Origin: Leptothoe sp034932105
Lineage (GTDB): Bacteria > Cyanobacteriota > Cyanobacteriia > Phormidesmidales > Phormidesmidaceae
Reading direction: 5' to 3'
NCBI RefSeq assembly: GCF_034932105.1
Contig: NZ_JAYGIG010000117.1
Location: 1-64,000 of the forward strand
DNA length: 64,000 nt
Made by a program: the position numbers and the translations under genes. Shown one piece after another: positions 42,014 through 51,869 of this stretch (the stretch's first letter is position 1; each line of letters opens with the position of its first letter). The notes under the pieces are model-generated. The model was not told where the DNA came from, searched no databases, and saw nothing but the letters and a program-made list of their open reading frames with translations.

Positions 42014-42089
42014 AAACGTTGTGCCTAGGGCTTTCTAGCCTAAACGTTAACCTTGGAGGTGTTATCAGTCCATATTGTTGAGACACACC

Positions 42090-42743
42090 ATGACACAGAC
42101 GTCTTTAAGCCCAGGAGGCATTATCGGTAGTGCTTTGAGCCGAGTGGGGCCGGTATTTGTGCCGGTTGCATTGTTGGCCTTACCTATCAATATCCTGCCA
42201 CTGCTGATTCCCACATTGACTTTGAAGGCTATTGTCAATGTTTTAGTGGCGATCGTGGTGGCACCCATTTTAGGTGGGGCCAGTATCGTATTGGTCAATC
42301 GAGCCTTGGCGAACGAAAAGGTGGATCTGGGGACTGCCTTGAGCATGGCCTGGCAGCGAGCGGCCCACCTGATTCTGCTGACACTGCTGTTACTGGTTAT
42401 TTTAATTCCGAGTTTTATGCTGCTAGTGGTGCCCGGTATTTATTTATCAGTCAGACTCTTTGCCTCACAGTACGAGGTGATGTTGGAGCGTCAAGCTCCC
42501 ATGGATGCACTGAAGACTAGCTGGGCTATGACTGAGGGACGCTGGTGGGAAATTTTTCGGCCCCTGTTTGCGATCGGCCTAGTGGTGTTCATACCCTTCA
42601 TGATCCTGAGTGTTATCTTTATGGATACAGTTTTTGGTTCCTGGGTTAACGGACTGTTGGGGGTAGCAGTGACTCCTGTGCTGGTGATGTCGGCTTTGAT
42701 GGTTTATAAGATTGTCAAGGGACAGGCAATGGCTAGGGCTTAA
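42090..42743 (+). CDS. Integral membrane protein of unknown function
   Basis: 217 residues from ATG 42090. At least five hydrophobic segments are visible: VFVPVALLALPINILPLLIP, IVNVLVAIVVAPILGGASIV, LILLTLLLLVILIPSFMLLV, a short segment near IFRPLFAIGLVVFIPFMIL and one near NGLLGVAVTPVLVMSAL. The conserved loop YEVMLERQAPMDALKTSWAMTEG recalls small bacterial membrane families of the YciC/DUF975 kind, but I am not sure of the assignment. It is convergent with trpE, with no other gene nearby to suggest a role. Confidence 0.7.
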   Translation: MTQTSLSPGGIIGSALSRVGPVFVPVALLALPINILPLLIPTLTLKAIVNVLVAIVVAPILGGASIVLVNRALANEKVDLGTALSMAWQRAAHLILLTLLLLVILIPSFMLLVVPGIYLSVRLFASQYEVMLERQAPMDALKTSWAMTEGRWWEIFRPLFAIGLVVFIPFMILSVIFMDTVFGSWVNGLLGVAVTPVLVMSALMVYKIVKGQAMARA

Positions 42744-42806
42744 AGTACCGACTCTGTCGGGCTTGATCGGCGATTAAGAGGTTGGATTGAGGCCTAAGAC
42801 TGGGAC

Positions 42807-44339
42807 TTATGCCTGTAAGCACCGCACTGCTTCGAGCATGGCTCGGGCCTTATTTAGGGTTTCCTGGTACTCGTTTTCAGGGACGGAATCAGCGACGAGA
42901 CCTGCACCAGCCTGGACACTGATGCGATGACTGCCATCGTCTTTACTCTCTACCACCATGGTGCGGATGGTAATGGCGCTGTTGAGTTGTCCTTCAAAGT
43001 CGTAGTAGCCATAAACACCCGAATAGGGACCCCGGCGGCAGGGCTCCAGATCGTTAATGATCTGCATGGCGCGAATTTTAGGGGCACCGCTGACTGTGCC
43101 TGCCGGAAAGGAAGCCTTCAGTAAGTCCCAAGCTGTTTTGTCCGCTGCTAGTTCACCGACGACATTACTCACAATGTGCATCACGTGGGAATAGCGTTCG
43201 ATGATCATTAACTGATCAACGGTGACGGTCCCACTGGTACACACACGACCCAAATCATTGCGGCCCAAATCCACCAGCATGACATGCTCGGCAATTTCCT
43301 TGGGGTCGGCCATGAGGTCCGCAGCATAGGCATCATCTTCAGCCGCTGTTTTGCCACGGGGACGGGTCCCCGCGATGGGGCGTAGTACAGCGGTCAGGGT
43401 CTTGTCCTCCCCTTCGCGGGTGGCTTTGACCATCACTTCAGGACTGGAGCCAATGATCTGCCAGTCTTGGAAGTTGAAGTAGGCCATGTAGGGGGACGGG
43501 TTGACCAGCCGTAAGGACCGATAGAGGTCAAATGGGTTGCCACTGTAGTTGGTGGTCAGTCGTTGGGAGATCACTACCTGGAAAATATCGCCCGCCTTAA
43601 TGTGGGCCTTGGCCGTTTCTACACTCTGGCAAAATTCGTCTTTGCTGCGGTTGCTGGTGTAGCTGAGTTCGGCCGCTTGGTTGCGGCCGGGAGGGGTCCA
43701 GGCGAGGCGGCTGTCTTGACTGGCTAGGGGCAGGTTCAGTTTGTGGACTAGGTTGGTGATGCGATCGCAACTTAACCCATAGGCTTGCTCCAGATCCACA
43801 TCCGGATCGCGCAGGTCGGCATAGCTGACCGCCCAGATCTTCCGTTTAACCTGGTCAAAAATCAGTAAGCTATCCACCTGCATCCACAGACCGTCCGGTA
43901 AATCATCAGCTTGAGACGGGTGGGTGGTTACGGTGGGCTCAATCCAAGTGATCAGCTCATAGCCCCAAAAGCCAAACAGTCCCCCAATGCCCGGTGGTAG
44001 TTCTGGCAGTTTGACCGGTCGATAGGGAGAGAGGCAGTTCGCCAGGATGTCAAACGGATTACCCGTAAACGTTTGTTCAGTACCATCCCGAAACCGTTGG
44101 GTGGTGGTTTGACCCCGTGACTCTAAAACCCACAGTGGATCACAACCCAGCAGACTGTAACGGCCAATATTTTCGCCCCCTTCAACGGATTCTAGTAAAA
44201 AGCTATAGGGCTGCCCCGCACACACCTTGCACCAAGCCGATACAGGAGTATCCAAATCGGCAACCCACTCTTGGTATACCGGCACAAAGTTACCCTGCTG
44301 CGCGAGTTTAGCGAACGTGGACAGATCTGGAAAAATCAT
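42807..44339 (-). CDS. trpE: Anthranilate synthase component I
   Basis: 510 residues. The N-terminal regulatory part contains YSFLLESVEGGENIGRYS, which includes the LLES tryptophan-feedback element. The chorismate-binding domain shows DIFQVVISQRL, NPSPYMAYF, IIGSSPEVMV, RPIAGTRPRGKT, HVMLVDLGRNDLGRV, SFPAGTVSGAPKIRAMQ and the terminal AGAGLVADSVPENEYQET. It converts chorismate to anthranilate with TrpG. trpE and psaD are also neighbours in Synechocystis (from memory). A HIP1 octamer lies at 43761. Confidence 0.95.
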   Translation of the reverse strand: MIFPDLSTFAKLAQQGNFVPVYQEWVADLDTPVSAWCKVCAGQPYSFLLESVEGGENIGRYSLLGCDPLWVLESRGQTTTQRFRDGTEQTFTGNPFDILANCLSPYRPVKLPELPPGIGGLFGFWGYELITWIEPTVTTHPSQADDLPDGLWMQVDSLLIFDQVKRKIWAVSYADLRDPDVDLEQAYGLSCDRITNLVHKLNLPLASQDSRLAWTPPGRNQAAELSYTSNRSKDEFCQSVETAKAHIKAGDIFQVVISQRLTTNYSGNPFDLYRSLRLVNPSPYMAYFNFQDWQIIGSSPEVMVKATREGEDKTLTAVLRPIAGTRPRGKTAAEDDAYAADLMADPKEIAEHVMLVDLGRNDLGRVCTSGTVTVDQLMIIERYSHVMHIVSNVVGELAADKTAWDLLKASFPAGTVSGAPKIRAMQIINDLEPCRRGPYSGVYGYYDFEGQLNSAITIRTMVVESKDDGSHRISVQAGAGLVADSVPENEYQETLNKARAMLEAVRCLQA

Positions 44340-44738
44340 GGAGGGTTTGGGCTATGGGCATAAACCCCATCCGGGGGGCACCCTGGAGTTCCCCGTTGGA
44401 GGAAGCAGGGTTTTGGATAGGGGCGATGTTCATTCAGCCTGCCTTATGGTTTAAGACCTTGGCAAGCAATTGGGAAAACAGTCAAGCCGCAAAAAGCGCT
44501 GCAATGAACTTATTGCGTTGGTCCCATTGGTAGGATAATTCATCGCCCTTAAAAGCATTGAGCTAAAACGCCCATGGGACTCACAAAGGTTTTAATGCAT
44601 TACAGGGCCTTGGCTACACCATTAATTGCCATTAAAAAGAGGCAGCCTGTGGACTGCCTCTTCAAAACCATCGTGGTTAACTTTAAGTCAACTGCTAAAA
44701 AAGGAAGCAGCTGGTAAGCAGCGATGACTGGATGTCAT
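44340..44738. other. Intergenic region between psaD and trpE
   Basis: 399 bases on which I see only the psaD terminator (44634-44662) and the upstream region of trpE. No gene is supported. A search for the classical trp leader peptide (tandem Trp codons) found none. Confidence 0.4.
44634..44662 (-). terminator. Intrinsic terminator of psaD
   Basis: On the minus strand AAGAGGCAG and its complement (44637-44645 with 44654-44662) form a hairpin with an eight-base loop, followed by TTTTT. It isolates psaD from trpE. Confidence 0.85.
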
Positions 44739-45167
44739 CTAGACATCGTAAGGCTGATTTCCACTGAACTTAATAGTTGCAGGATCAGGGTTTGCACCGA
44801 TATTGCGATCCTTCTTGCCGTTGTAATCACGACCTTCGTTCACCTTCTCAGGCACGACACCATCCGCAGGGTGCAAGTAGGTGGTTTCGCCAGTGGGTAG
44901 GACGCGGTAAATCTTATAGTCAGTAATTCTGGGCTTAAACTTAGTCTTAAGTTGACGGCTGAGAGCTAAGCACTGCTCTTTGCGAGCAAGGTAAAGCATA
45001 TTCTCGCCTGCATTCATGATAGCGGCACCACCAGTGGGCATTTCAAAGGCTTGCTCCTTTGCGCTGCTCCAAGTGATGACATACTTTTCTTCCCGTTCAG
45101 CAGCAGAGAGGAGACCACCTGTACTGCCACCAAAGATCGGAGTTTTGCCAGTAATTTCTTCAGACAT
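44739..45167 (-). CDS. psaD: Photosystem I subunit II
   Basis: 142 residues from ATG 45167 (MSEEITGKTPIFGGSTGGLL); an earlier Met at 45185 would add six unconserved residues. The sequence is a standard PsaD: EEKYVITWSSAKEQAFEMPTG, GGAAIMNAGENMLYLARKEQ, YKIYRVLPTGETTYLHPADG and VNEGRDYNGKKDRNIG. PsaD sits on the cytoplasmic face of photosystem I and guides ferredoxin docking. A single gene with its own terminator, likely strongly expressed; codons are of the favoured type. Confidence 0.97.
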   Translation of the reverse strand: MSEEITGKTPIFGGSTGGLLSAAEREEKYVITWSSAKEQAFEMPTGGAAIMNAGENMLYLARKEQCLALSRQLKTKFKPRITDYKIYRVLPTGETTYLHPADGVVPEKVNEGRDYNGKKDRNIGANPDPATIKFSGNQPYDV

Positions 45168-45420
45168 GGAAATATTATCTCTCAACCTTGTCGCTCATAA
45201 ATTTATCACTGCGTATGCCGTTGTTTACATTGTTTGTGAGGAAGCGTAATAGTTCTTCAGAGTTTCTGAGCTTCCCCATCACCGTCTGTTGTGGTTCCAA
45301 ATCAGGGTTCCAAATCAGACGGTGCAAACCGGTCCATTGCCGTCGATAATAAAGATATACTTAAAAGTTTCTTCAAATCCTGCTGTGCAACTCTTAAAAA
45401 ACCAGTCGCTACGTACCCTA

Positions 45421-46185
45421 ATGGCTGATAGTTTGACCATCTTTTGGGGCGACTGGTTAGATTTGCGGGTACGCATACCCCAGGTGGCGGCATCCGGGCT
45501 AGTGTCCCCGTTGATTTACATTTTGGCTTTTGGCTTAGGTTTGGGCAGTTCCCTAGATCAGGTCGCCCCCCCACCCGTGGGGGACAGCTATTTGGAGTTT
45601 ATTTTGCCGGGGATGGTGGCCCTATCGTCCATGGTGATTAGCTTTGGCGGGACTACGTTCTCCATCTGTGGGGAGCGGCTATTTACCAAGAATTTTGAGG
45701 AAATCCTGTTATTTCCGGTTCACCCCCTGGCAATCTATCTGGGAAAAATGCTGGCGGGAATTATCCGGGGGGTGTTAACGGCTGGCTCCGTGATTTTGGT
45801 GGCGGTGCTGTGTACCCGCGATGTGTGGAGCTTTACTAATCCCCTATTTTTGCTGTTGCTGGTCCTAAACTGCGCTGTCTTTGCTGGTTTGGGTGTGATT
45901 GTAGGCCTAAACGTTAAGTCCCTGGAGAGTGTGGGGTTATTTAATAACTTTTTGATTGTGCCCATGTCGTTTTTAGGGGCGACATTTTTTGATCCGTCCA
46001 CGCTGCCGACGGTGCTCAAGGGCATTGTGTACCTGTTTCCCCTCACCTATGCAACGGTTGGGTTGCGGGCGGCAGCCTATCAGCCTCTAGTTCAGTTTCC
46101 TTGGTACTCGATTCCGGTGCTGGTGGTGGTTGCGATCGCACTTTCCGCCATCGGAGCCTATCAATTTTCTCGCCAGCAAGACTAG
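45421..46185 (+). CDS. ABC-2-type transporter permease
   Basis: 254 residues from ATG 45421; the frame extends left without conserved sequence. Six hydrophobic helices and the pattern ASGLVSPLIYILAFGLGLG, LEFILPGMVALSSMVISFGGTTFS, HPLAIYLGKMLAGIIRGVLTAG and FLGATFFDPSTLPTVL match ABC-2 (DrrB/NodJ-like) permeases. These export drugs, polysaccharide or lipids with an ATPase encoded elsewhere; no ATPase gene is adjacent. The cargo is unknown. A HIP1 octamer at 46132 lies near the 3' end. Confidence 0.85.
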   Translation: MADSLTIFWGDWLDLRVRIPQVAASGLVSPLIYILAFGLGLGSSLDQVAPPPVGDSYLEFILPGMVALSSMVISFGGTTFSICGERLFTKNFEEILLFPVHPLAIYLGKMLAGIIRGVLTAGSVILVAVLCTRDVWSFTNPLFLLLLVLNCAVFAGLGVIVGLNVKSLESVGLFNNFLIVPMSFLGATFFDPSTLPTVLKGIVYLFPLTYATVGLRAAAYQPLVQFPWYSIPVLVVVAIALSAIGAYQFSRQQD

Positions 46186-46214
46186 GCAAGCAGCCAGAAA
46201 CCCTTCAATAGAAC

Positions 46215-47585
46215 TTAGCTGGCGATCGCTCTGACCATAGGATTGACCGCAAGGTTGGGAATTTCGAGCGGCAGCTGCAATGGATGGGGGAATTTTTCGG
46301 TCAGCTGGCTGTGTTTAATGTTTGCAGTCATGGGGCCCAATTCAATTGGCTGGTCCCGCAGCTGGGAGAAAACCCGATAGGTGCTGAGGGGTGAATCTGT
46401 TGGATCGCTGTTAGCAACTCGCACTAGGTTGTACATAGTGCCGCTGGCATACACCGTAAACGTGATCCGAAACACCTCAAAAAAGTTAATCACCCAGCGG
46501 CAGTCTTCCTCTGAGTAGGCCTCGTAGTAGCGAATGAGGCTCGCAATGCGGAGTTCAAGATGGGACTGGACGTGGGGGCAAAATAAAGCAACTTTGAGCA
46601 ATATAATCACCAGCACGAGGGGATTACCCTGGGCAAGAAACATGCTGAAAAAAGTAGCAGGGTTCTCGCCATCCTCAGTGGTGAAACTATCCACCACACG
46701 TTTACAGGTGCGCAAAATCAAGGCATCGGTCAGGGCATCTTCATTATGACGACCATAAAACATCAATGCGACATCAGGCAGTTGTGCCTTGAGGGTTTGG
46801 GTGAGGGGTCCCCTTGGCAGGGCATAGACCAAATAGTGCAAGAGGGCGCGCTTAAAGTCCCAATAGTTCAGTTGATCGCACTGCCTATGTAATAAATTAG
46901 CCAGGTTCTCATAGCCAAATTGCCCTGGCTGCATCAACAGCATTTTGATCAAATTGATCGCCGCTTCCCCTAGAACCGTCGGGTTATCTACCGTGGTACT
47001 GGGGGATTCCATCTGGGTTTTTGCCGTATACATGGCCAAGTCAAAGCGAAACTTAGACTTGAGTTGAAAGGAGAGGTTACGAGCCGCTTCCCGCTGCTCC
47101 AGGGGATTATTTAGGTTGAGGTACTGGGGGGCTAATAGGTAGGAGGTGTATCGTCCACTCCAATGTTCGTTTTGGTTGTAGCGGGAGGCAAATAGCTTCA
47201 GGTCTTGGAAGTCCTGACTCAGGACAAAGTCCTGCATCCAACTGCGTAGCCGCTTAAGAATCAGGGAAAATCCCGCCCGCATCAGGACTCGATCGTCAAA
47301 CATTTTGATCAGGTTTTGGATCGCGTCTGGCTGTCGTTGAATTCCCCAGTTATTGATCAAAATGTAGCAAACACGTTTGAGGGTGAAGAGAAACTGCTGT
47401 TCACTATTGGCGATGACGATGGAATATAGGGCAACGGGTAGATCGGACTCGGTGGAAGACTCGACATAATCTATAAATAAACGGCGAAAGGTAGCCAACA
47501 CAGTATCTGCTGGCTCTGTTTGAACACTGAAGAGAAAGAAGTCGTATAGAATGCGCTGGGCGTTTTGGATATCTGTACGCGCCAT
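46215..47585 (-). CDS. Conserved cyanobacterial protein of unknown function
   Basis: 456 residues from ATG 47585 (MARTDIQNAQRILYDFF); Met at 47591 is an alternative. The protein is soluble and almost entirely helical, with many Leu/Phe/Tyr positions and few glycines, suggestive of an alpha-solenoid scaffold. One hydrophobic stretch (NPLVLVIILLKVALFCP, about 330) may be buried rather than membrane-spanning. I do not recognise a named family, although such 450-residue helical proteins occur widely in cyanobacteria. It is convergent with the ABC permease and preceded by 430 bases without genes. Confidence 0.75.
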   Translation of the reverse strand: MARTDIQNAQRILYDFFLFSVQTEPADTVLATFRRLFIDYVESSTESDLPVALYSIVIANSEQQFLFTLKRVCYILINNWGIQRQPDAIQNLIKMFDDRVLMRAGFSLILKRLRSWMQDFVLSQDFQDLKLFASRYNQNEHWSGRYTSYLLAPQYLNLNNPLEQREAARNLSFQLKSKFRFDLAMYTAKTQMESPSTTVDNPTVLGEAAINLIKMLLMQPGQFGYENLANLLHRQCDQLNYWDFKRALLHYLVYALPRGPLTQTLKAQLPDVALMFYGRHNEDALTDALILRTCKRVVDSFTTEDGENPATFFSMFLAQGNPLVLVIILLKVALFCPHVQSHLELRIASLIRYYEAYSEEDCRWVINFFEVFRITFTVYASGTMYNLVRVANSDPTDSPLSTYRVFSQLRDQPIELGPMTANIKHSQLTEKFPHPLQLPLEIPNLAVNPMVRAIAS

Positions 47586-48018
47586 AGTCACCGGGAATCT
47601 GAATCAGGAACTTACATGCTGTCAGCTAAGTCTACCCAAATGAATCGATAATTTTCGGATGGAATAGCAACATCCGTGGCCCTACTGAAGCAGTGCCTAA
47701 CCCATCCAAATGGTCGACTAGCTTTAATGTCGAAGAACTAAAAAATCTGGATATTATCGCTTTTTGTGCAGAGATCACAAGATAAATGCTCTCTACAAGC
47801 TAACTATAACAACAGCTTATGGGTGGCCCAATCGGCTAAAAGTCTGGGAAAAATTGCCATTAAAAACTAAATATCTGCCTATTTCCTGAAGACCTAGACA
47901 GATGCCAACTATATTTTATTTATTCTACCTATTTTAGGTAAAAACCTTATCTGCCGCCACTTAGGACGCCTCGCTCTGGTTTTATTGGGCCTTGTCCTCG
48001 GCGTTCCTGAGGCTCAGT
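47586..48018. other. Intergenic region without recognisable features
   Basis: 433 bases between two minus-strand genes. The left part must hold the promoter of the helical protein; the right part the end of the ispH transcript. I see no gene, RNA or repeat, and no convincing terminator. Confidence 0.35.
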
Positions 48019-49263
48019 TTAAACTGCTGCAGGAGAGTGGAGTTCAACCTTGAGCTGAAAGATGCGCTGAATGACTTCGGCCACGGATCGATCAGGGGTG
48101 GAGGCACCGGCAGTAATACCAATGACAATTTTGCCCTTGGGTAGCCAATTCTCTGAGGTGGTTATGGTTTGGTGCAGCGGTTGGTGCTCAATCCGGTTGC
48201 CGGGACCCAGACGGTTGGGACCGTCAATGTGATACGACGGAATGCCCCGCTCAATGGCGATTTCTTGCAGGTGAGTGGTGTTAGAGGAGTTAAAGCCGCC
48301 GATAACCACCATCAGATCCATGGTCATGTCGACTAGCTCAAACATGGCATCTTGCCGTTCCTGGGTGGCATCGCAGATGGTGTTAAAGCTGGAAAAATGA
48401 TCGTTGACAGCTTGGGGGCCATACTTTTTCAGCATGGTGCGCTCTAGCAGTTTGCCGATTTTCTCGGTTTCCCCTTTAAGCATGGTGGTCTGATTGGCAA
48501 TGCCCACAGCGTTGAGGTCTTGATTGGGATCAAACCCGGTGGAATAGGCATTGGCGAATTTTGCTAAAAACTCGCTGCGTTGGCGCAGCCTCTCCTCTGG
48601 AGAATTGCCACCGTTGAGTATGTAATTGGCGACATATTGGGCTTCGTCCAGGTTGAGTACGACCAGATACTTATCCGCAAAGGACTTGGTGGCCACGGTC
48701 TCTTCGTGCTTGTACTTACCGTGGATGATGGAGGTAAAGTCCTTTTTCTTGTGTTTTTCGACGGTGGTCCATACCTTGGAGACCCAGGGACAGGTGGTGT
48801 CGACGATGGTGCAGCCCTGATCACTCAGCAGCTTCATTTCATCGACGCTGGCTCCAAATGCGGGCAAAATTACCACATCTCCTGTTTCGACTACAGAAAA
48901 GTCTTTGTGGCCATCGATCAGCTGAATGAACTGCACGTTCATTTCCTGGAGCCGTTCGTTGACCCTGGGGTTGTGGATGATTTCGTTGGTAATCCAAATC
49001 CGTTGGTGGGGGAAATGCTGTCGGGCCTCATAGGCCATGGCGATGGCCCGCTCCACTCCCCAGCAAAAGCCGAAGTCCTGGGCCAGCTTAATGGTGACAT
49101 CGCCCTGGGTATAGGAATATCCCTGGTTGCGGATGGTTTGAATCAGAGTGCTTTGGTACTCGTCATCCATTTGAGCTGCGATTTGTTCTTTTTCGCCAAA
49201 GCCTTGATTGCGGTAGTAGTGATCCGATTGGTTGAGGCTACGGCGAAATGCTCGGGTGTCCAT
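48019..49263 (-). CDS. ispH: 4-hydroxy-3-methylbut-2-enyl diphosphate reductase
   Basis: 414 residues of the long cyanobacterial/plastid IspH type. The iron-sulfur cysteines are in FGFCWGVERA, DTTCPWVSKVW and NTICDATQERQDA. Other catalytic signatures are ITNEIIHNPRVNE, IIHGKYKHEETVAT, NQTTMLKGETE, GGFNSSNTTHL and GITAGASTPD. It catalyses the last step of the MEP pathway, giving IPP and DMAPP for carotenoids, chlorophyll phytol and quinones. The N-terminus MDTRAFRRSLNQSDHYYR is the usual cyanobacterial start. Confidence 0.95.
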   Translation of the reverse strand: MDTRAFRRSLNQSDHYYRNQGFGEKEQIAAQMDDEYQSTLIQTIRNQGYSYTQGDVTIKLAQDFGFCWGVERAIAMAYEARQHFPHQRIWITNEIIHNPRVNERLQEMNVQFIQLIDGHKDFSVVETGDVVILPAFGASVDEMKLLSDQGCTIVDTTCPWVSKVWTTVEKHKKKDFTSIIHGKYKHEETVATKSFADKYLVVLNLDEAQYVANYILNGGNSPEERLRQRSEFLAKFANAYSTGFDPNQDLNAVGIANQTTMLKGETEKIGKLLERTMLKKYGPQAVNDHFSSFNTICDATQERQDAMFELVDMTMDLMVVIGGFNSSNTTHLQEIAIERGIPSYHIDGPNRLGPGNRIEHQPLHQTITTSENWLPKGKIVIGITAGASTPDRSVAEVIQRIFQLKVELHSPAAV

Positions 49264-49332
49264 GGGGTTTATGAAGATGCGGCAGGAAGATATACCTAGA
49301 TATATCTAGTGTATCGAAGATGGAGCGGGTTC

Positions 49333-50193
49333 CTATGGCAACTCTAGCTGACTGTAGAGTGCGATCGCAGCCCGCCATACCAAATACCCCTGACGATTGA
49401 GATGGAGGCCATCGGTGGTCAAATCCGAGCGTAGAGTTCCGTCCCCGGTGGAGAAAATGGGATACAGCTCTAGGTAGTGGGCGTCGTAATCCTGGGCAAT
49501 TTCTTCCAAGGATTGATTCATTTTGCGAATTCGCTCATTCGGCAGCTCTAGCAGCAGCTCACGGCTTTCCCAGGTGGAGGTTTCCGCCCCATGGGGCAAG
49601 ATAGATTGGACCACAATTTGAGTTGTGGGATGGTGGGTGGACAGGTAGTCCATAATATCGCGGTAATTCGCAATCACCTGCTCATCACTTTGCCCCCAGA
49701 TCAAATCGTTGATGCCGATCATTAAGAAGATCGTATCCACATCGGCCACATTTAATGAATCCAGCCGGGTCAGTAGGGTATGAGTTTTCTCCCCTGAAAT
49801 ACCCTGATTCATCCAAACCCGTCGGCCAGGCAGCAGTTCTGTGGGAAACCATAAACTGAGGGAATCCCCCAGCAAAATGGTCAGATGGTCTGGGTTTTTG
49901 GCGGCCATGATCGACATTTCTTGCCCCAACAGCGTGACCCATTGGTCATAGCTGAGGCGCTGCTTATTGTTCAGCGTGGAGAGGGGGGCATTGGCCGCCA
50001 GGTCCAGATCTTTCACGACGGTCGGATTAGTGCTATTGGCCGCATTGGCCTGGGGCAGCACCGTGGGGTCACCCCCGCCAGATTTTTCCTGCCACACCAC
50101 CAAGAGCGCAGCAAACAGTACCCCATTCATGATCAGTGAAAGGGTTGCCCAGGAGGGGATTGCAAGGGTGGATTTCAGAAACCTAGGTATCAA
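49333..50193 (-). CDS. Membrane-anchored SGNH hydrolase
   Basis: 286 residues. An N-terminal helix (WATLSLIMNGVLFAALLVVW, about 15-34) acts as signal anchor and a linker leads to an SGNH domain from about 85: ILLGDSLSLWFP (Ser), WMNQGISGEKTH (Gly), LMIGINDLIWG (Asn) and TTDGLHLNRQGY (Asp-His). The start is TTG at 50193, because the first in-frame ATG (Met23) would cut the helix. It is probably an envelope esterase or acyl-hydrolase. It is distinct from the soluble SGNH protein at 38192. Confidence 0.85.
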   Translation of the reverse strand: MIPRFLKSTLAIPSWATLSLIMNGVLFAALLVVWQEKSGGGDPTVLPQANAANSTNPTVVKDLDLAANAPLSTLNNKQRLSYDQWVTLLGQEMSIMAAKNPDHLTILLGDSLSLWFPTELLPGRRVWMNQGISGEKTHTLLTRLDSLNVADVDTIFLMIGINDLIWGQSDEQVIANYRDIMDYLSTHHPTTQIVVQSILPHGAETSTWESRELLLELPNERIRKMNQSLEEIAQDYDAHYLELYPIFSTGDGTLRSDLTTDGLHLNRQGYLVWRAAIALYSQLELP

Positions 50194-50302
50194 AGTATCT
50201 GAGCCGATAGGTAAGGCGTTGGACAGATTCTAATCGGATCTGTCTTGGATGGATAGTCTTTAACTGTAGATCTTTCCAGATGGATGTTGGTTGAAGTCGA
50301 TT

Positions 50303-50785
50303 TTAGGCAAACTGAGGAACGGCGTTTTCTGTTTCCTGTTGCACCTCATACAACACAATCAAGTGGTCATCGAAGTCACAGAAGGCTTGTTCCGTAAACC
50401 GCAGGTTGGGAGGGGCGCTAAAGGAGCTGGGTTCAATAACTGTGAGGTGTAAAGCCTCGAGCTGAGGCAAAATACTGGCTAAGGCAGGAATTCGGATCAC
50501 CGTGGCTCCCCGATGTCTTCCTTTCGGTAGGGCAACACCTTTGACCTCGGTGAGGGCCAAGGCCCTGGGCTCCACTTCGGTGCTCAGAGCGGCAAACCGC
50601 ATCTGGGCCTCGGCAGGCAGCTGAAAAACTTTGTAGAGGTAAGAGTCAGCATTAGCCTTCCCAACATAGTCTAGGCGAAACCCAAGGCAGTCGCGATACA
50701 GGGTTAAGGACCGATCTAGATCAGCCACCAGTAGACAAGGCCGCTTGAGATGTAGGCTGGAGGGCGCAGGATTTTCCTTAGACAT
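50303..50785 (-). CDS. VOC-superfamily (glyoxalase-like) protein, second copy
   Basis: 160 residues from ATG 50785, which overlaps the end of ychF by 8 bases; earlier in-frame starts lie deep in ychF. A VOC module begins HLKRPCLLVADLDRSLTLYRDC and ends FCDFDDHLIVLYEVQQE. The usual first metal ligand His is replaced (RPCLLV), so metal use is uncertain. Coupling to ychF suggests co-expression but no functional link is known to me. It has little similarity to the VOC protein at 27962. Confidence 0.82.
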   Translation of the reverse strand: MSKENPAPSSLHLKRPCLLVADLDRSLTLYRDCLGFRLDYVGKANADSYLYKVFQLPAEAQMRFAALSTEVEPRALALTEVKGVALPKGRHRGATVIRIPALASILPQLEALHLTVIEPSSFSAPPNLRFTEQAFCDFDDHLIVLYEVQQETENAVPQFA

Positions 50786-51869
50786 TGAACCTAAACAGCA
50801 TGACATCACCTTCTTGAACGGTGTATTCCTTGCCCTCACTGCGTAGCAGGCCCTTTTCCTTGGCTGCATTCATGGAACCATACTCCACCAGGTCCTGGTA
50901 GGAAATGGTTTCGGCTCGGATAAAGCCCCGTTCGAAGTCGGTGTGAATCACCCCCGCTGCCTGGGGAGCTGACATGCCTGCTGTGATGGTCCAGGCACGG
51001 CTTTCCTGGGGGCCAGTGGTGAAATAGGTGCGCAGACCCAGCAGATCGTAAGTGGCTCGAATTAGGGACTTGAGACCGCCTTCGGTGACGCCCAGGTCCT
51101 CTAGAAAATCGATGCGTTCTTCCGGGGGCAGTTCGATCAGCTCGGCTTCCACTTGGGCTGAAATGGTGACTACCTGGGCATTTTCTGCGGCGGCCAAAGT
51201 CTTCACCTGTTCTACCCAGGCGTTGCCGGTGGCGAGTTCGTCTTCTGCGACGTTGGCGGCGTAGATGATCGGTTTGCGGGTTAAAAAACCGAGGGATTTA
51301 ATCAGTAGTTCGTCTTCTTCTTCTAGCTTGACGGTGCGGGCGGGGTTGCCATCGGCTAGGACGGGCAGAATTTTTTCTAGCACCGCCAGTTCGGCCTGGG
51401 CTTCGGGATCGCGGCGGGCCTGTTTACGCACCCGCTCGAGCCGGCGCTCGATTTGGTCTAGGTCGGCTAAGGCCAGCTCCAGATTAATGATTTCTGCGTC
51501 CCGCAAGGGGTCAATGGAGCCATCCACGTGGATGATGTCGTCATTTTCAAAGCAGCGCACCACATGGACAATGGCATCTACTTCCCGAATATTGGCCAAA
51601 AACTGATTGCCCAGACCCTCGCCTTTGCTGGCCCCTTTGACCAGACCGGCGATGTCAACAAATTCGATGCGGGCAGGTACCGTATTCTTGGATTGGGAAA
51701 TTTCAGCCAGGACGCCGAGGCGCTCATCGGGGACGGCGACGATGCCGACGTTGGGTTCAATGGTGCAAAAAGGAAAGTTAGCGGCTTGGGCCTTGGCATT
51801 TTCGACCAGCGCATTGAATAGTGTGGATTTGCCTACGTTGGGAAGTCCAACGATTCCAGCTCTGAGCAT
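50778..51869 (-). CDS. ychF: Redox-regulated ATPase YchF (Obg-family)
   Basis: 363 residues from ATG 51869, exactly the family length. G-motifs: GLPNVGKSTLFNAL (P-loop), FVDIAGLVKGASKGEGLGNQFLANIR (G3 and signature) and the NxxE variant YAANVAEDEL in place of NKxD, which explains ATP preference. The C-terminal TGS-like domain ends TVQEGDVMLFRFNV. YchF binds ribosomes and is linked to stress and translation control. The frame continues 20 codons upstream but without conservation. Confidence 0.95.
   Translation of the reverse strand: MLRAGIVGLPNVGKSTLFNALVENAKAQAANFPFCTIEPNVGIVAVPDERLGVLAEISQSKNTVPARIEFVDIAGLVKGASKGEGLGNQFLANIREVDAIVHVVRCFENDDIIHVDGSIDPLRDAEIINLELALADLDQIERRLERVRKQARRDPEAQAELAVLEKILPVLADGNPARTVKLEEEDELLIKSLGFLTRKPIIYAANVAEDELATGNAWVEQVKTLAAAENAQVVTISAQVEAELIELPPEERIDFLEDLGVTEGGLKSLIRATYDLLGLRTYFTTGPQESRAWTITAGMSAPQAAGVIHTDFERGFIRAETISYQDLVEYGSMNAAKEKGLLRSEGKEYTVQEGDVMLFRFNV

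Noticed and set aside
42749..42762. Short hairpin CCGAC/GTCGG between the membrane protein gene and trpE
   Set aside because: A five-base stem with no T-run is too weak to call a terminator.
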